In this document: positions 1 to 8,742 of the stretch, in pieces
Position numbering within the stretch: the first letter of the stretch is position 1
How the letters are laid out: every line of letters starts with the position of its first letter
Assembly (NCBI GenBank): GCA_040754425.1
Contig: JBFMCR010000041.1
Location: 52,304-116,303 of the forward strand
Direction of reading: 5' to 3'
Source: UBA6918 sp040754425
Lineage (GTDB): Bacteria > Pseudomonadota > Gammaproteobacteria > Burkholderiales > Thiobacillaceae
Length of the DNA: 64,000 nt
The notes under the pieces: generated by a model
The model's input: the letters and a program-made list of their open reading frames with translations, nothing else
Databases searched by the model: none
Told to the model about the DNA's origin: nothing
Program-made: the position numbers and the translations under genes

Positions 1-21
1 CCCGCCGCCGGCGGGTTTTTT
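1..21 (+). terminator. Rho-independent terminator, plus strand
   Basis: A GC-only hairpin (arms CCCGCC and GGCGGG, three-base loop) is followed directly by six T at 16-21. It would end a plus-strand gene lying to the left of the window. Confidence 0.7.
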
Positions 22-54
22 GTAGCCGCCTTTTCTGCGAAGCCAAGGCCGGTC

Positions 55-80
55 GCAAAAAACCCGCCTTGCGGCGGGTC
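55..80 (-). terminator. Rho-independent terminator of the desaturase gene
   Basis: Read on the minus strand, CCCGCC and GGCGGG arms with a short loop are followed by a run of T (A run at 57-62 on plus). It lies about 25 bases beyond the desaturase stop codon at 104 and faces the plus-strand terminator at 1-21, so the two units converge here. Confidence 0.75.
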
Positions 81-103
81 GTCCAGCCGAAAATCGGGCC
101 GGG

Positions 104-1264
104 TCAGGCGTAGCTTCTTAGCCTGAAGGAGAATTCGCGCAGGGCTTCGATGCCGCTGGCTTCGGCCTTTTGGCACCAGTCCTGCAGGTTCTTGACCAGC
201 TGTTCCCGTGTCAGTGTGGAGCGCTCCCAGATGTGGGCCAGTTCCTGGCGCATGTGGTAGATCCTGGCGAGCTTGTCGTTTTTTTCCAGCGCCTGCTCGA
301 CCTCTGCCTTTTCCTCCTGCCTAAGCTCGGTGGGCGCCAGGCGCAGCCATTCGCGCATTTTCTTCATGTCCACGCCCTGCGGCAGATGGGCTTTCAACTG
401 CCGGTTCATCAGCTTGGCGTAGCGGGTCATCACGTCGTAGCGGTGGGTGATGACGGCCTGCACGGTGGAGAAGTCGACCATGGGCCTGGCCGGCTGCCAT
501 TTGACCACGGGCGCCACGCGGCGCACCTTGGCCAGGCCCAGGATTTCCAGGATGCGAATGTAGAACCAGCCGATGTCGAACTCGTACCACTTGTTGGAAA
601 GGCGTGCGCTGGTGCCGTAGGCGTGGTGGTTGTTGTGCAGCTCCTCGCCGCCGATGAGGATGCCCCAGGGCGAGATGTTGGTGGACGCGTCCTCGCAGGC
701 GAAGTTGCGGTAGCCCCAGTAGTGGCCCACACCGTTGATGATGCCGGCGGCAAAGAACGGAATCCAGATCATCTGCACCGCCCAGATGGTGATGCCGATG
801 GGCCCGAACAGGGCGATGTCGATCAGGAGCATGAGCACGATGCCCTTGGTCGAATGCGGGGTGTAGAGCTTGCGTTCGATCCAGTCGTCGGGCGTGCCGT
901 GGCCGTATTTTTCCAGGGTTTCCCTGTTTTTGGCCTCGGCGCGGTACAGCTCGACGCCCTGCCAGAGAACTTTTTTCAGGCCCATGACCTGGGGGCTGTG
1001 CGGGTCTTCGGCGGTTTCGCACTTGGCGTGGTGCTTGCGATGGATGGCGGCCCAGGCCTTGGTCACCATGCCGGTGGTGAGCCACAGCCAGAGGCGGAAG
1101 AAATGGCTGACGGCAGGGTGCAGATCCAGCGCGCGGTGGGCCTGGTGGCGGTGCAGGAAGATGGTGACCGACGCAATGGTGATGTGGGTCAGCACCAGCG
1201 CAATCAGCACATAGTTCCACCAGGGCAGGTTCCAAAGCGGCAGATCGAAAACGGATAACAGCAT
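104..1264 (-). CDS. Delta-9-type fatty acid desaturase (membrane di-iron)
   Basis: A 386-residue integral membrane acyl-lipid or acyl-CoA desaturase. It would introduce a cis double bond into saturated acyl chains to set membrane fluidity. All three histidine boxes of the family are visible: HRHQAH (residues 38-43), HRKHH (75-79) and HNNHH (210-214). Hydrophobic segments lie near 15-35, 55-70 and 145-180. The C-terminal 130 residues are charged and helical, longer than a minimal desaturase. AAGGACA eight bases before the ATG supports the start. It appears monocistronic with its own terminator. Whether the substrate is acyl-CoA or a phospholipid cannot be told. Confidence 0.9.
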   Translation of the reverse strand: MLLSVFDLPLWNLPWWNYVLIALVLTHITIASVTIFLHRHQAHRALDLHPAVSHFFRLWLWLTTGMVTKAWAAIHRKHHAKCETAEDPHSPQVMGLKKVLWQGVELYRAEAKNRETLEKYGHGTPDDWIERKLYTPHSTKGIVLMLLIDIALFGPIGITIWAVQMIWIPFFAAGIINGVGHYWGYRNFACEDASTNISPWGILIGGEELHNNHHAYGTSARLSNKWYEFDIGWFYIRILEILGLAKVRRVAPVVKWQPARPMVDFSTVQAVITHRYDVMTRYAKLMNRQLKAHLPQGVDMKKMREWLRLAPTELRQEEKAEVEQALEKNDKLARIYHMRQELAHIWERSTLTREQLVKNLQDWCQKAEASGIEALREFSFRLRSYA

Positions 1265-1325
1265 GCAGTTTGTCCTTTAAAGCAGACATGAAGGTCGCGT
1301 TATTATGGGCCAATCCCCTTGAAAA

Positions 1326-2615
1326 TCAATCGTTTTTTTCATTGACGAGATGAACGACCCGCTGCGGGAAGGGAATCTCGATATTGGCCTGCCTGAAGGC
1401 TTCCCAGATGCCCCAGTATAGGTCGGATCTCAGGTTGAGCTGGCCTTCCTCGGGGTCGTGGATCCATACCGCCAGTTCGAGATTGATACCGTCGGCGGCG
1501 AATTCCCGCAACAGCACCTTGGGCGGATTCTCGCCATCGGCGATCACGCGCGGATGCGCGCGCGCGACCTCGAGCATCAAATCGCGCGCCTTGTCCAGAT
1601 CGGTCGAATAGGCGACCTGAATGGGCAGGGCCACGCGGACGTCCGGCTTTGACAGCGAATGATTGACCACGGTCTGAGTGATCAGGGTCTCGTTGGGTAT
1701 GATGGATTCGGTACCGTCCTGGGCCCGGAGCAAGGTATAGCGGGTGTTGATCTGCGAGACCTGGCCGTATTTGTTGTCCACCGTGACCATGTCGCCGATG
1801 CGGATGGAGCGGTCGAGCAGGATGATGAAGCCGGAAACGTAATTGCTGGCGATTTTCTGCAGGCCGAAGCCCAGGCCCACGCCCAGCGCGCCGCCGAACA
1901 CCGACAGCACGGTGAGGTCGATGCCGGCGGCCGGCAAGGCCAGCAGCACCGCCAGGACCAGGAGGAAGGTGCGTGCCGCCTTGGTAAAGGCCATGCGCAG
2001 GCTCAAGTCCATGTGCGGCAGGCGCATGAGCCTGCTTTCGATGAACTGTGAAGCCCACAGTGCGAGGGTGACGGCCACTACGATCACGGTCAGCGCCTCG
2101 AACAGGGTCAGGAGCGAGAAGCGGTGCGTACCGGAGGTAAAGGCGATCGTGTCCAGGGCGTGGCGGATGCGCGGCAGTACCCCGGCGATGTGCATGGCCA
2201 CGCCCAGCCAGATGATCCAGGCGATGCTGCGTTCCCAGGCTTTCAGCGCCTCGCTGGACTTGAGCGCGTAGCGCAGGGCATGGATGAGCAGGCGAATGCC
2301 GACCAGGGCGGAGAGCAGCGGCACGGCAAGATTGAGAAGGTGAAGCTCCTCCTGCCACATGCCCAGCAGTACGCGCAGCAGCCAGAGGAAAGCCAGAGCC
2401 AGCAGCGGCGCGCCTATCTTCTTGCGCAGGCCGCCTTCTCCCGCGGTCCAAGTGCCTTCGATGCCGGGCAAGTGCGTGCGCAACAGGCGCGCAAGCCCCC
2501 AGCCCAGCAGCAAGGCCATGGCGAGCGCGCCGGCCTGGGTCAGCAGCGCCGTGCCGCTGCTGCGTTCGAGCAGATGCAGCAGCAGGTTGTCGGCGGGCGG
2601 GGCATTGCTTGTCAT
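1326..2615 (-). CDS. MscS-family mechanosensitive ion channel
   Basis: A 429-residue small-conductance mechanosensitive channel. N-terminal hydrophobic helices lie near residues 25-45, 70-85, 95-115, 130-147 and 168-190. The MscS core follows: the pore-lining glycine/alanine-rich helix around 238-262 (FGGALGVGLGFGL) and the beta domain with DRSIRIGDMVTVD near 268-280, then the C-terminal alpha/beta part. It would open on membrane tension and release solutes on hypo-osmotic shock. The start is ATG at 2615; no strong ribosome site precedes it. It stands alone between the desaturase and the acyl-CoA ligase, all on the minus strand. Confidence 0.9.
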   Translation of the reverse strand: MTSNAPPADNLLLHLLERSSGTALLTQAGALAMALLLGWGLARLLRTHLPGIEGTWTAGEGGLRKKIGAPLLALAFLWLLRVLLGMWQEELHLLNLAVPLLSALVGIRLLIHALRYALKSSEALKAWERSIAWIIWLGVAMHIAGVLPRIRHALDTIAFTSGTHRFSLLTLFEALTVIVVAVTLALWASQFIESRLMRLPHMDLSLRMAFTKAARTFLLVLAVLLALPAAGIDLTVLSVFGGALGVGLGFGLQKIASNYVSGFIILLDRSIRIGDMVTVDNKYGQVSQINTRYTLLRAQDGTESIIPNETLITQTVVNHSLSKPDVRVALPIQVAYSTDLDKARDLMLEVARAHPRVIADGENPPKVLLREFAADGINLELAVWIHDPEEGQLNLRSDLYWGIWEAFRQANIEIPFPQRVVHLVNEKND

Positions 2616-2677
2616 TGGCGTGAGGGCCTGTGGATGCGCTGCATCGGATCATACCGCGCCTGATGGCGGCCGGCTCG

Positions 2678-4489
2678 TCAGCCGGTCAAATGCGAGAAAA
2701 GCGACTCGATTTGCGGCGCGTAGCGCGCACCGATGCTTGCCCGTTTCATTTTCATGGTCGGGGTAAGCAGGCCGTTTTCCGCCGTCCATGGCTCCAGCGT
2801 GAAGAAAGCGCGCCTTATCTGGGCATAGCCGGGGAAACCCTTCAGTCGGGCGGACAGCCTGGCAAGCAGCAGCTTGTGCACATGGCCGTCTTGCAGGATG
2901 TCTGCGCGCGAAGCGTCCAGGCGTTGTGAATCGCAGAAGGCCCGCCAGTTGTCCTCGTTCAGTGCGACGAGTGCCGCCAGGCAGGGTTTGCCTTCGCCGA
3001 TGACCATGGCATGGTCGAACAGCGGATCGAGGGTGATGGCGGACTCCATGTCGCCGGGCGGCACCTTTTCGCCGTTGCTCAATACGATGATGTCTTTGAT
3101 GCGGCCGGTGATGTAGTAGTGGCCACGGTTGTCAACGCGCACTTGGTCGCCGCTGTGAAGCCAGCCGGTGCCGTCGATGGCGGCGGCGGTGGCATCCGGA
3201 TTGCCCCAATAGCCGCGCATCACGCAGCGGCTGCGCGTGAGCAGTTCGTCGTGCTCGCCGATCCGGATTTCCACGCCGGGCAGTGGTTTGCCGATGCTCT
3301 CGGGGATGTTCGACTCGGGGCGGTTGGCGGTGACCGCCGGGCTCGCCTCGGTGAGGCCGTAGCCCTGCAAAAGCGGCACGCCCAGGCCGATGAAGGTGCG
3401 CGCGATCTCCGGCGGCAGTGCGGCTCCACCCGATATCGCATACTTCAGTCGCCCACCGAGCTTTCGCATCACTCCTACGGCTACCAGCTTCTGCAGAATT
3501 GGCCACATCAGCAGCCTGGGGTGCCAGGCCGCGCGGCCCTGCGCATGTTCGAAGCGCTGCCAGCCGGTATCGACGGCAAGCCGAAACAGGAACTGCGCTG
3601 CCGCCCCCTTTTTGGACAAGGCGTCCTGGATGCGCGCATACACGCGCTCGTAGATGCGCGGCACCGAGATCAGCACCGTCGGGCGGATGCTTGCCAGATC
3701 CTGTGCGAGCAGGTTGACCGAGCGCGCATAAACCACCTCGCAGCCCGCGAGCATGGACAGGTAATAGCCGCCGGTGCGCTCCAGCGTATGCGACAGCGGC
3801 AGGAAGGAGAGGAATACTTCGTCTGCGTCAAGCTCGACGCAGCGGCTCGAATACCAGGCGTTCCACAGCATGTTCTCATGGGTGAGCATCACCCCCTTGG
3901 GGCGTCCGGTGGTGCCCGAGGTGTAGACGATGGATGCCAGCATCTCGGGTGTGATGTGATGTTCCCGCACCTCGTCGCCGACGGCCGCCTTCAGCCAGTC
4001 CGCGGCCAGCGCGAACTTTGGACTCCAGTCGGCGAGTTTTTCCGGCGGCAGCAGGCTCACCACGCGTTCGAGCGACTTCGACGCGGCGACGATTTCCGCC
4101 ACCTTGCGATGCTGGAAACGGCCTTCCACCAGCAAGAGGCGCGCGTCCGCGTTGTCGACGATCCAGGCGGCATTGTCGGGACGGTCGTCGAGGTAGAGCG
4201 GCACCGTCACCAGCCCCAGGCCGAGCGCGGCCTGGTCGAAGATCACCCATTCCACGCAATTCTTCAGCATCACCGCGACGCGGTCGCCGGGGGCGAGGCC
4301 TTCCTTCGTCAGCGCCGCCTGCCAGCGCGCGACTTCATGCGCGACCTCGGCCCAGGTGTAGCCTTTCCATGCATTGGCTGTGCTGTCGAACTGACGATAA
4401 GCGGGCCTGTCCGGCGTCGCCGTCACGCGTTCGCGGAACAGGCCTGTCAGGGTCTGTGCACGGTCCGGGTCGATGGCTTCAACGGACAT
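2678..4489 (-). CDS. Long-chain acyl-CoA synthetase (AMP-forming)
   Basis: A 603-residue member of the ANL adenylate-forming family, FAA1-like branch (COG1022). It activates fatty acids to acyl-AMP and then acyl-CoA. The P-loop-like motif YTSGTTGRPKG is at about 189-199, the adenine-binding GYGLTEASP is in the middle, and the hinge motif STGRIKD- like GRIKDIIVLSNGEKV lies near residue 470. The C-terminal lysine region is present (NGEKVPPGDME). It is probably cytoplasmic or membrane-associated. The gene sits 21 bases downstream of the rsmB-like gene on the same strand and may be cotranscribed. The substrate chain length is inferred from the family only. Confidence 0.88.
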   Translation of the reverse strand: MSVEAIDPDRAQTLTGLFRERVTATPDRPAYRQFDSTANAWKGYTWAEVAHEVARWQAALTKEGLAPGDRVAVMLKNCVEWVIFDQAALGLGLVTVPLYLDDRPDNAAWIVDNADARLLLVEGRFQHRKVAEIVAASKSLERVVSLLPPEKLADWSPKFALAADWLKAAVGDEVREHHITPEMLASIVYTSGTTGRPKGVMLTHENMLWNAWYSSRCVELDADEVFLSFLPLSHTLERTGGYYLSMLAGCEVVYARSVNLLAQDLASIRPTVLISVPRIYERVYARIQDALSKKGAAAQFLFRLAVDTGWQRFEHAQGRAAWHPRLLMWPILQKLVAVGVMRKLGGRLKYAISGGAALPPEIARTFIGLGVPLLQGYGLTEASPAVTANRPESNIPESIGKPLPGVEIRIGEHDELLTRSRCVMRGYWGNPDATAAAIDGTGWLHSGDQVRVDNRGHYYITGRIKDIIVLSNGEKVPPGDMESAITLDPLFDHAMVIGEGKPCLAALVALNEDNWRAFCDSQRLDASRADILQDGHVHKLLLARLSARLKGFPGYAQIRRAFFTLEPWTAENGLLTPTMKMKRASIGARYAPQIESLFSHLTG

Positions 4490-4510
4490 GCGATGTCTGC
4501 CCTCGTTCGT

Positions 4511-5779
4511 TCAGGTGGGGGACTGCTTTTCCAGTATGGCCGCAAAAAATCCGTCCGTGCCGTGCACGGCGGGATTCATCTGCAGGTATACGCCGGTGTC
4601 GAGATCGACGCGGCCCGCGGCCAGCACGCCGTTCGCGGGCAGGCGCTTGAATTCGGGATGTTCGCCGAGAAAGCTTTCCACGATGATCTGGTTCTCCGCC
4701 GGCAGCAGGCTGCAGGTGGCGTAGACCAGGCGGCCGCCGGCCTTCACCAGTTTCGCGCCCGCGCGGATCAGGCTCGCCTGCGTCTTCGTCAGCGAGGCCA
4801 CCGTCTCGGGCGACTGGCGGAACTTCAGGTCCGGGTTGCGCCGCAGGGTGCCAAGGCCCGAGCAGGGCGCGTCGATCAGCACGCGGTCGAGCTTGCCGGC
4901 GAGGCGCTTCAAGCGCGTGTCGTTTTCATGCGCGATGACCTGCGCGGTCACGTTCGACAGGCCCGAGCGTTTCAGTCGCGGTGACAGCTTGGACAAGCGC
5001 TTTTCGTTGATGTCGAAGGCATACAGGCGGCCGGTGGAGGCCATGGCGGCGCCCAGCGCCAGGGTCTTGCCGCCCGCGCCAGCGCACAGATCCGCCACCA
5101 TCTCGCCGCGCCGCGCGCCGGTCAGAAGCGCCAAAAGCTGGCTGCCCTCGTCCTGCACTTCGATGAAGCCTTCCTTGAACAAGGGATGGCGCGAAAGATC
5201 GAAGGGATGCGCGATGCGGATGCCCCAGGGGGAAAATGGCGTGGGCTCGGCGGCGATGCCGGCTTCATGGAGTTTCGCCAGCACCGCTTCGCGGTTGGCT
5301 TTCTGGATGTTCACGCGCAGATCCAGCGGCGCCGGCTGCATGAGGGCGCGGCCCAGCGCGAGGATGGCTTCGTCGCTCTGGCTGTCGCGCAGCGAAGCGA
5401 CCACCCATTCCGGCAGCTCGGCCTGCACCGAAAGAGGCGCGTCGTCCAGCGATTTGGCCTTGGCTTCGGCCAGTTTCAAGCGCTCCTTTTCGCGCGCAAA
5501 AGGCGCCAGCTCGCGCAGGCTGATGCCCTGAAAGCGCGCGAGCCACAAAAGCAGCAACAGCCGCGGCGTGGCTTCGGGCATGAGCCAGCGCAAGGCCAGC
5601 AGCCGGCGCAGCACGCCGTACACGCAATCGGCGATTTGTGCGCGGTCTTGGCTGCCGAGCTTTGGGTTTTTGCGCAAATGTGCCGATAACAAGGCATCGG
5701 CCGGCGCCGCGAATTGCAGCACCTCGACCAGCAGGGTGCTTGCTTCCTGGAACTGGGCTAAGGTAAGTTTGAGTGGCAC
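4511..5779 (-). CDS. RsmB-family 16S rRNA (cytosine-C5)-methyltransferase
   Basis: A 422-residue NOP2/Sun/RsmB-type RNA m5C methyltransferase. The N-terminal part resembles the NusB-like RNA-binding fold (residues 1-140). The SAM-binding motif DLCAGAGGKT is at 230-239. The two family cysteines are in PCSGLG (Cys306, release of the methylated base) and in TCSLLP (Cys356, the nucleophile). The C-terminal HGTDGFFAAIL strand is typical. It is likely to methylate C967 of 16S rRNA if it is the RsmB ortholog. Other members of the family modify other positions, so the target is inferred. The start codon lies 13 bases from the divergent gene at 5793. Confidence 0.85.
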   Translation of the reverse strand: MPLKLTLAQFQEASTLLVEVLQFAAPADALLSAHLRKNPKLGSQDRAQIADCVYGVLRRLLALRWLMPEATPRLLLLLWLARFQGISLRELAPFAREKERLKLAEAKAKSLDDAPLSVQAELPEWVVASLRDSQSDEAILALGRALMQPAPLDLRVNIQKANREAVLAKLHEAGIAAEPTPFSPWGIRIAHPFDLSRHPLFKEGFIEVQDEGSQLLALLTGARRGEMVADLCAGAGGKTLALGAAMASTGRLYAFDINEKRLSKLSPRLKRSGLSNVTAQVIAHENDTRLKRLAGKLDRVLIDAPCSGLGTLRRNPDLKFRQSPETVASLTKTQASLIRAGAKLVKAGGRLVYATCSLLPAENQIIVESFLGEHPEFKRLPANGVLAAGRVDLDTGVYLQMNPAVHGTDGFFAAILEKQSPT

Positions 5780-5792
5780 GGGAGTAGTAGTT

Positions 5793-6200
5793 ATGGAACT
5801 GAGGCTTTACCGGGAAGCCCCGATTCTACGCGAGACGCGGCATTTGCCGGCGGAGGTGTACAACCTCGCGCGCCTGTTGCTTGCGCATTCCGGCAGGCCC
5901 TGCGCGTTCGTGCCCATCCGCAGCATGCAGTACCTTGCCGTCATCGATCAGGAAGAAATCGTCTTTGTCGACCGCGAACGGCCCTACCTGGTGCAGATCG
6001 CCTGGCAGGGCTTCCGCCGCCGCGAGCGCAATGCGCTCGATGAACGCGTCGAATTCGATGTCGCCTTCTATACCGCAGACTCGTTGGGGATCATGGCCCG
6101 GCTGATGAGCGAATTTCCTCCCGCCATGCGGTCCATGGCCGACAAGGATCGCATCGAAGAACCCGCCGCCGTGCTGCCGTTTCCGCGCAGACGGAGGTGA
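5793..6200 (+). CDS. Conserved hypothetical protein
   Basis: A 135-residue protein that I do not assign to a named family. It begins MELRLYREAP and is rich in charged residues. Hydrophobic beta-strand-like stretches include CAFVPIRSMQYLAVIDQEE and IVFVDRERPYLVQIAW. No signal peptide or membrane segment is visible, and there is no cysteine cluster beyond one Cys. The frame is open further upstream to 5568, but that part is antisense to the methyltransferase. The ATG at 5793, with GGGAG about nine bases before it, is the sensible start. It is divergent from the rsmB-like gene. Confidence 0.7.
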   Translation: MELRLYREAPILRETRHLPAEVYNLARLLLAHSGRPCAFVPIRSMQYLAVIDQEEIVFVDRERPYLVQIAWQGFRRRERNALDERVEFDVAFYTADSLGIMARLMSEFPPAMRSMADKDRIEEPAAVLPFPRRRR

Positions 6201-6230
6201 ATCGGGGGCAAGAGGCAAGACACACGAGGC

Positions 6231-6315
6231 AAGATTCAAGGGGGCATAGGCGGCGCGTGGCGATACAGCCAAACCAGGCCCGGCAAAAGCCCTTGTAACT
6301 TGCGTCTTGAATCTT
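6231..6315. repeat. Perfect 10-bp inverted repeat in intergenic DNA
   Basis: AAGATTCAAG at 6231-6240 is matched by its exact reverse complement at 6306-6315, 65 bases apart. It lies in the 120-base gap between the hypothetical gene (stop 6200) and the psiE-like gene (stop 6321). The left side also holds related words (AAGAGGCAAGACACACGAGG). No gene is visible in the gap. It may be a transcript-end structure or a degraded repeat. Confidence 0.4.
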
Positions 6316-6320
6316 TCCCT

Positions 6321-6728
6321 TCATTCCCGGTTCTGGTCTTCCGGGTAGGGCAGCTTGATGTGGCCGTAGCGCACCACCAGCACGGCGAAAGCCAGCAGCA
6401 GGATGGCGCCGGCAATCACCAGCATGCGCAGATCGCTGATGTTCTTCATGTCGATGATGAGATAGCGCGCCAGAGCGATCATGCCGATGTAGAGCGGAAA
6501 GCGGATCGGCAGCCTGCCGTAGCGGTAGTACACCGACACCATGGCCAGCACTTCCAGGTAGAGGAACATGAGCAGCAGGTCGGGCAGGGCCACCGTGCCC
6601 GCGTCGAACATCAGCTTCACCTCGCCGCCTGCCGCCACGACGGTGGCGACGGCGATGACGCCAAGGCCGATGTGTTCCAGCAGGTTGAGGGCGTAGCGGT
6701 TGAAGCGCTTGATCAGGTCGGTCGGCAT
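6321..6728 (-). CDS. PsiE-family phosphate-starvation-inducible membrane protein
   Basis: A 135-residue protein with four hydrophobic segments (about 15-36, 47-66, 76-95 and 102-120). The layout matches the PsiE family, including YLEVLAMVSVYYRYGRLPIRFPLYI, an intramembrane loop with the conserved arginine/proline stretch. The function of the family is unknown; in E. coli psiE responds to phosphate starvation and cAMP-CRP. Its start is one base from the stop of the DUF465 gene, so the two form a short operon. No Pho box was recognised. Confidence 0.75.
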   Translation of the reverse strand: MPTDLIKRFNRYALNLLEHIGLGVIAVATVVAAGGEVKLMFDAGTVALPDLLLMFLYLEVLAMVSVYYRYGRLPIRFPLYIGMIALARYLIIDMKNISDLRMLVIAGAILLLAFAVLVVRYGHIKLPYPEDQNRE

Positions 6729-6729
6729 G

Positions 6730-6945
6730 TCAGGCAGGGATGTCGGGTACCAGCCGCATGCTCAAAAGCTCGATTTCGTCCTTGAGACCGAGCTTGCGTT
6801 TTTTCAGCCGCTGCAGGGCGAGCTGGTTGCCGAAACCGGTGGCCTCGAGGTGGTTGATGACCGCATCGAGGTCGCGGTGCTCGGTTTCCAGCCCGGCGAT
6901 GCGGGCCCGGATCCTTGCGGCTTCGGTTTCGCTGAGTGCAGGCAT
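6730..6945 (-). CDS. DUF465 (YdcH-like) small coiled-coil protein
   Basis: A 71-residue, highly charged helical protein that starts MPALSETEAAR. The family signature is visible: an HRDLDAVINHLEA stretch followed by RLKKRKLGLKDEIELL and the PDIPA end. The frame is open back to a GTG at 6981, but that codon overlaps the purE promoter region, and the ATG at 6945 gives the usual DUF465 length. It has no known enzymatic role. It is translationally close to psiE and divergent from purE. Confidence 0.75.
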   Translation of the reverse strand: MPALSETEAARIRARIAGLETEHRDLDAVINHLEATGFGNQLALQRLKKRKLGLKDEIELLSMRLVPDIPA

Positions 6946-6969
6946 GAGCTCGCTCAATGAATGATTGGT

Positions 6970-6980
6970 TAGAATATACA
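6970..6980 (+). promoter_or_regulatory. Candidate -10 region of purE
   Basis: TAGAAT (6970-6975) overlaps TATACA (6975-6980), 26-31 bases before the purE ATG. Both fit a sigma-70 -10 element. No good -35 hexamer is seen at 16-18 bases, so the promoter may be activator-dependent or simply weak. Confidence 0.4.
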
Positions 6981-7005
6981 CTCTTTAAATCAAGCAGGAA
7001 CAGCC

Positions 7006-7497
7006 ATGTCCCAGCCTATCGTCGGTGTCGTCATGGGGTCCTACAGCGACTGGGAAGTCATGCAGCATGCCGTTGCCCAGCTCGAGGCCTTCGGCATTCC
7101 TTTCGAGGCGCGTGTGGTTTCCGCCCATCGCACCCCGGACCTGCTTTATGAATACGCCGCCACCGCCGAGGCACGGGGCCTGAAAGCCATCATCGCCGGC
7201 GCCGGCGGCGCTGCCCACCTGCCGGGCATGCTCGCGGCCAAAACCATCGTGCCCGTGCTGGGCGTGCCGGTGCCGTCCAAGTACCTCAAGGGGCTGGATT
7301 CGCTGTACTCCATCGTGCAGATGCCCAAGGGCATCCCCGTCGCCACCTTCGCCATCGGTGAAGCGGGCGCGGCCAATGCCGGCCTGTTCGCAGTCGGCAT
7401 GATCGCGCGCGACAACCCCGAGGTCGCGAAAAAACTCGCGAAATTCCGCCAGGACCTGACCGACACCGTGCTGGCCATGCAGCTGCCCGAAAGCTGA
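7006..7497 (+). CDS. purE: N5-carboxyaminoimidazole ribonucleotide mutase
   Basis: A 163-residue class I PurE. It moves the carboxylate of N5-CAIR to form CAIR in de novo purine synthesis and acts after PurK. Visible motifs are the N-terminal GVVMGSYSDWEVM with the phosphate-binding serine, SAHRTP (about 40-45, catalytic His) and GAGGAAHLPGM (about 66-76). The length is standard for bacterial PurE. CAGGAA six bases before the ATG serves as the ribosome site. purK follows on the same strand after about 100 bases, giving the usual purEK pair. Confidence 0.95.
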   Translation: MSQPIVGVVMGSYSDWEVMQHAVAQLEAFGIPFEARVVSAHRTPDLLYEYAATAEARGLKAIIAGAGGAAHLPGMLAAKTIVPVLGVPVPSKYLKGLDSLYSIVQMPKGIPVATFAIGEAGAANAGLFAVGMIARDNPEVAKKLAKFRQDLTDTVLAMQLPES

Positions 7498-7518
7498 AAA
7501 ATCGACAAAGAGGACATG

Positions 7519-7559
7519 AGGACAAGAGGAAAAGCGTCAGAAGGGTTTCCTCCTGTCCT
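7519..7559. repeat. Inverted repeat in the purE-purK spacer
   Basis: A 14-base arm (7519-7532, AGGACAAGAGGAAA) pairs with 7546-7559 with one mismatch across a 13-base loop. It lies inside the spacer between purE and purK. It could be a processing or attenuation hairpin, or a decayed intergenic repeat. No T run follows, so it is not a standard terminator. Confidence 0.4.
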
Positions 7560-7596
7560 CCTTGTGAAAAACAATTTGGTCATATGTAACAATTTG

Positions 7597-8727
7597 ATGA
7601 ACAAGCTTCCCCTCCCGCCCGGCGCCACCCTCGGCATCCTCGGCGGCGGCCAGCTCGGCCGCATGTTCACCATCGCCGCCCGCACCATGGGTTACAAGGT
7701 CATGGTGCTCGACCCCGATCCGCAAAGCCCTGCCGGCCGGATGGCCGACGTGCATCTGCAGGCCGACTACGACGACCACGGCGCGCTGAAGAAAATGGGC
7801 GAGGCCTGTGCTGCCGTCACCACCGAATTCGAGAACGTCCCCGCCGCCAGCCTCATCGAACTGGCCAAGACCTGTCGCGTGTCACCCGGCGCCGACGCCG
7901 TCGCCATCGTGCAGGACAGAAGCCGCGAGAAAACCTGGCTGCGTGACAACGGCTTTGCCACCGCACCCTTCGCCCTGGTCGAGAGCGAAGCCGACCTAAA
8001 AGCCGCCGCGCAAGTCACCGGCTTCCCCGCCATCCTGAAAGTCAGCCGTTTCGGCTACGACGGCAAGGGCCAGTACCGCGTGGCGTCACAGGCCGAACTG
8101 AAGGCCGCGTTCGCCGAGCTGAAAGGCATCGCCTGCGTGCTGGAAGGCCTCGTCAGGCTCGACTGTGAAGTGTCCGTGGTGCTGGGGCGGGGCGACGCCG
8201 GCGAGTGCCGCGCCTGGGCCGTGGGCGAGAACCGCCATGAAAACGGCATCCTCGACGTTTCCATCGTGCCCGCGCGCGTATCCGGCGAGCTGGCCGGGCA
8301 GGCAGGCGTCATGGCCGGACGGATTGCGGAAAAGCTCGGCTATGTCGGCGTCATGGCGGTGGAATTCTTCGTCTCCGGCGGCCGCCTGCTGGTCAACGAA
8401 ATCGCCCCGCGCCCGCACAATTCCGGCCACTACACCCTGGACGCCTGCGTCACCGACCAGTTCGAACAGCAGGTGCGCGTGCTTGCCGGCCTGCCGCTGG
8501 GCGATACGCGTCTCTTGTCGCCCGTGGTCATGGTCAACATCCTCGGCGACCGCTGGCGAAACGGCGGCCCGCACTGGGACATCCTGCTTTCTCACGCCAA
8601 CATCAAGCTGCACCTCTATGGCAAGGAAACCGCGCGCCCCGGCCGCAAGATGGGCCACTTCAACGTGCTCGACGAAAGCCTCGACAGGGCCCTCGGGCTG
8701 GCCGAAGAAATACGGGAAAAACTCTAG
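7597..8727 (+). CDS. purK: N5-carboxyaminoimidazole ribonucleotide synthase
   Basis: A 376-residue ATP-grasp enzyme that makes N5-CAIR from AIR, bicarbonate and ATP, feeding PurE. The N-terminal GILGGGQLGRMF nucleotide-fold motif, the LKVSRFGYDGKGQ ATP-grasp loop, and the EIAPRPHNSGH metal-site motif are present. The frame is open upstream to 7516, but homology begins at MNKLPLPPG, so the ATG at 7597 is chosen. The ribosome site there is poor. It converges on the DUF3108 genes, with only 15 bases between the stops and no terminator visible. Confidence 0.95.
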   Translation: MNKLPLPPGATLGILGGGQLGRMFTIAARTMGYKVMVLDPDPQSPAGRMADVHLQADYDDHGALKKMGEACAAVTTEFENVPAASLIELAKTCRVSPGADAVAIVQDRSREKTWLRDNGFATAPFALVESEADLKAAAQVTGFPAILKVSRFGYDGKGQYRVASQAELKAAFAELKGIACVLEGLVRLDCEVSVVLGRGDAGECRAWAVGENRHENGILDVSIVPARVSGELAGQAGVMAGRIAEKLGYVGVMAVEFFVSGGRLLVNEIAPRPHNSGHYTLDACVTDQFEQQVRVLAGLPLGDTRLLSPVVMVNILGDRWRNGGPHWDILLSHANIKLHLYGKETARPGRKMGHFNVLDESLDRALGLAEEIREKL

Positions 8728-8742
8728 CAGCCTGCCAGCCCG

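Noticed and set aside
3011..4984. Open plus-strand frame of 657 codons opposite the acyl-CoA ligase and rsmB-like genes
   Set aside because: No recognisable motif; antisense to real genes on the minus strand.
6979..6981. GTG start for the DUF465 gene
   Set aside because: It adds 12 residues that do not fit the family and falls in the purE promoter; ATG 6945 is better.
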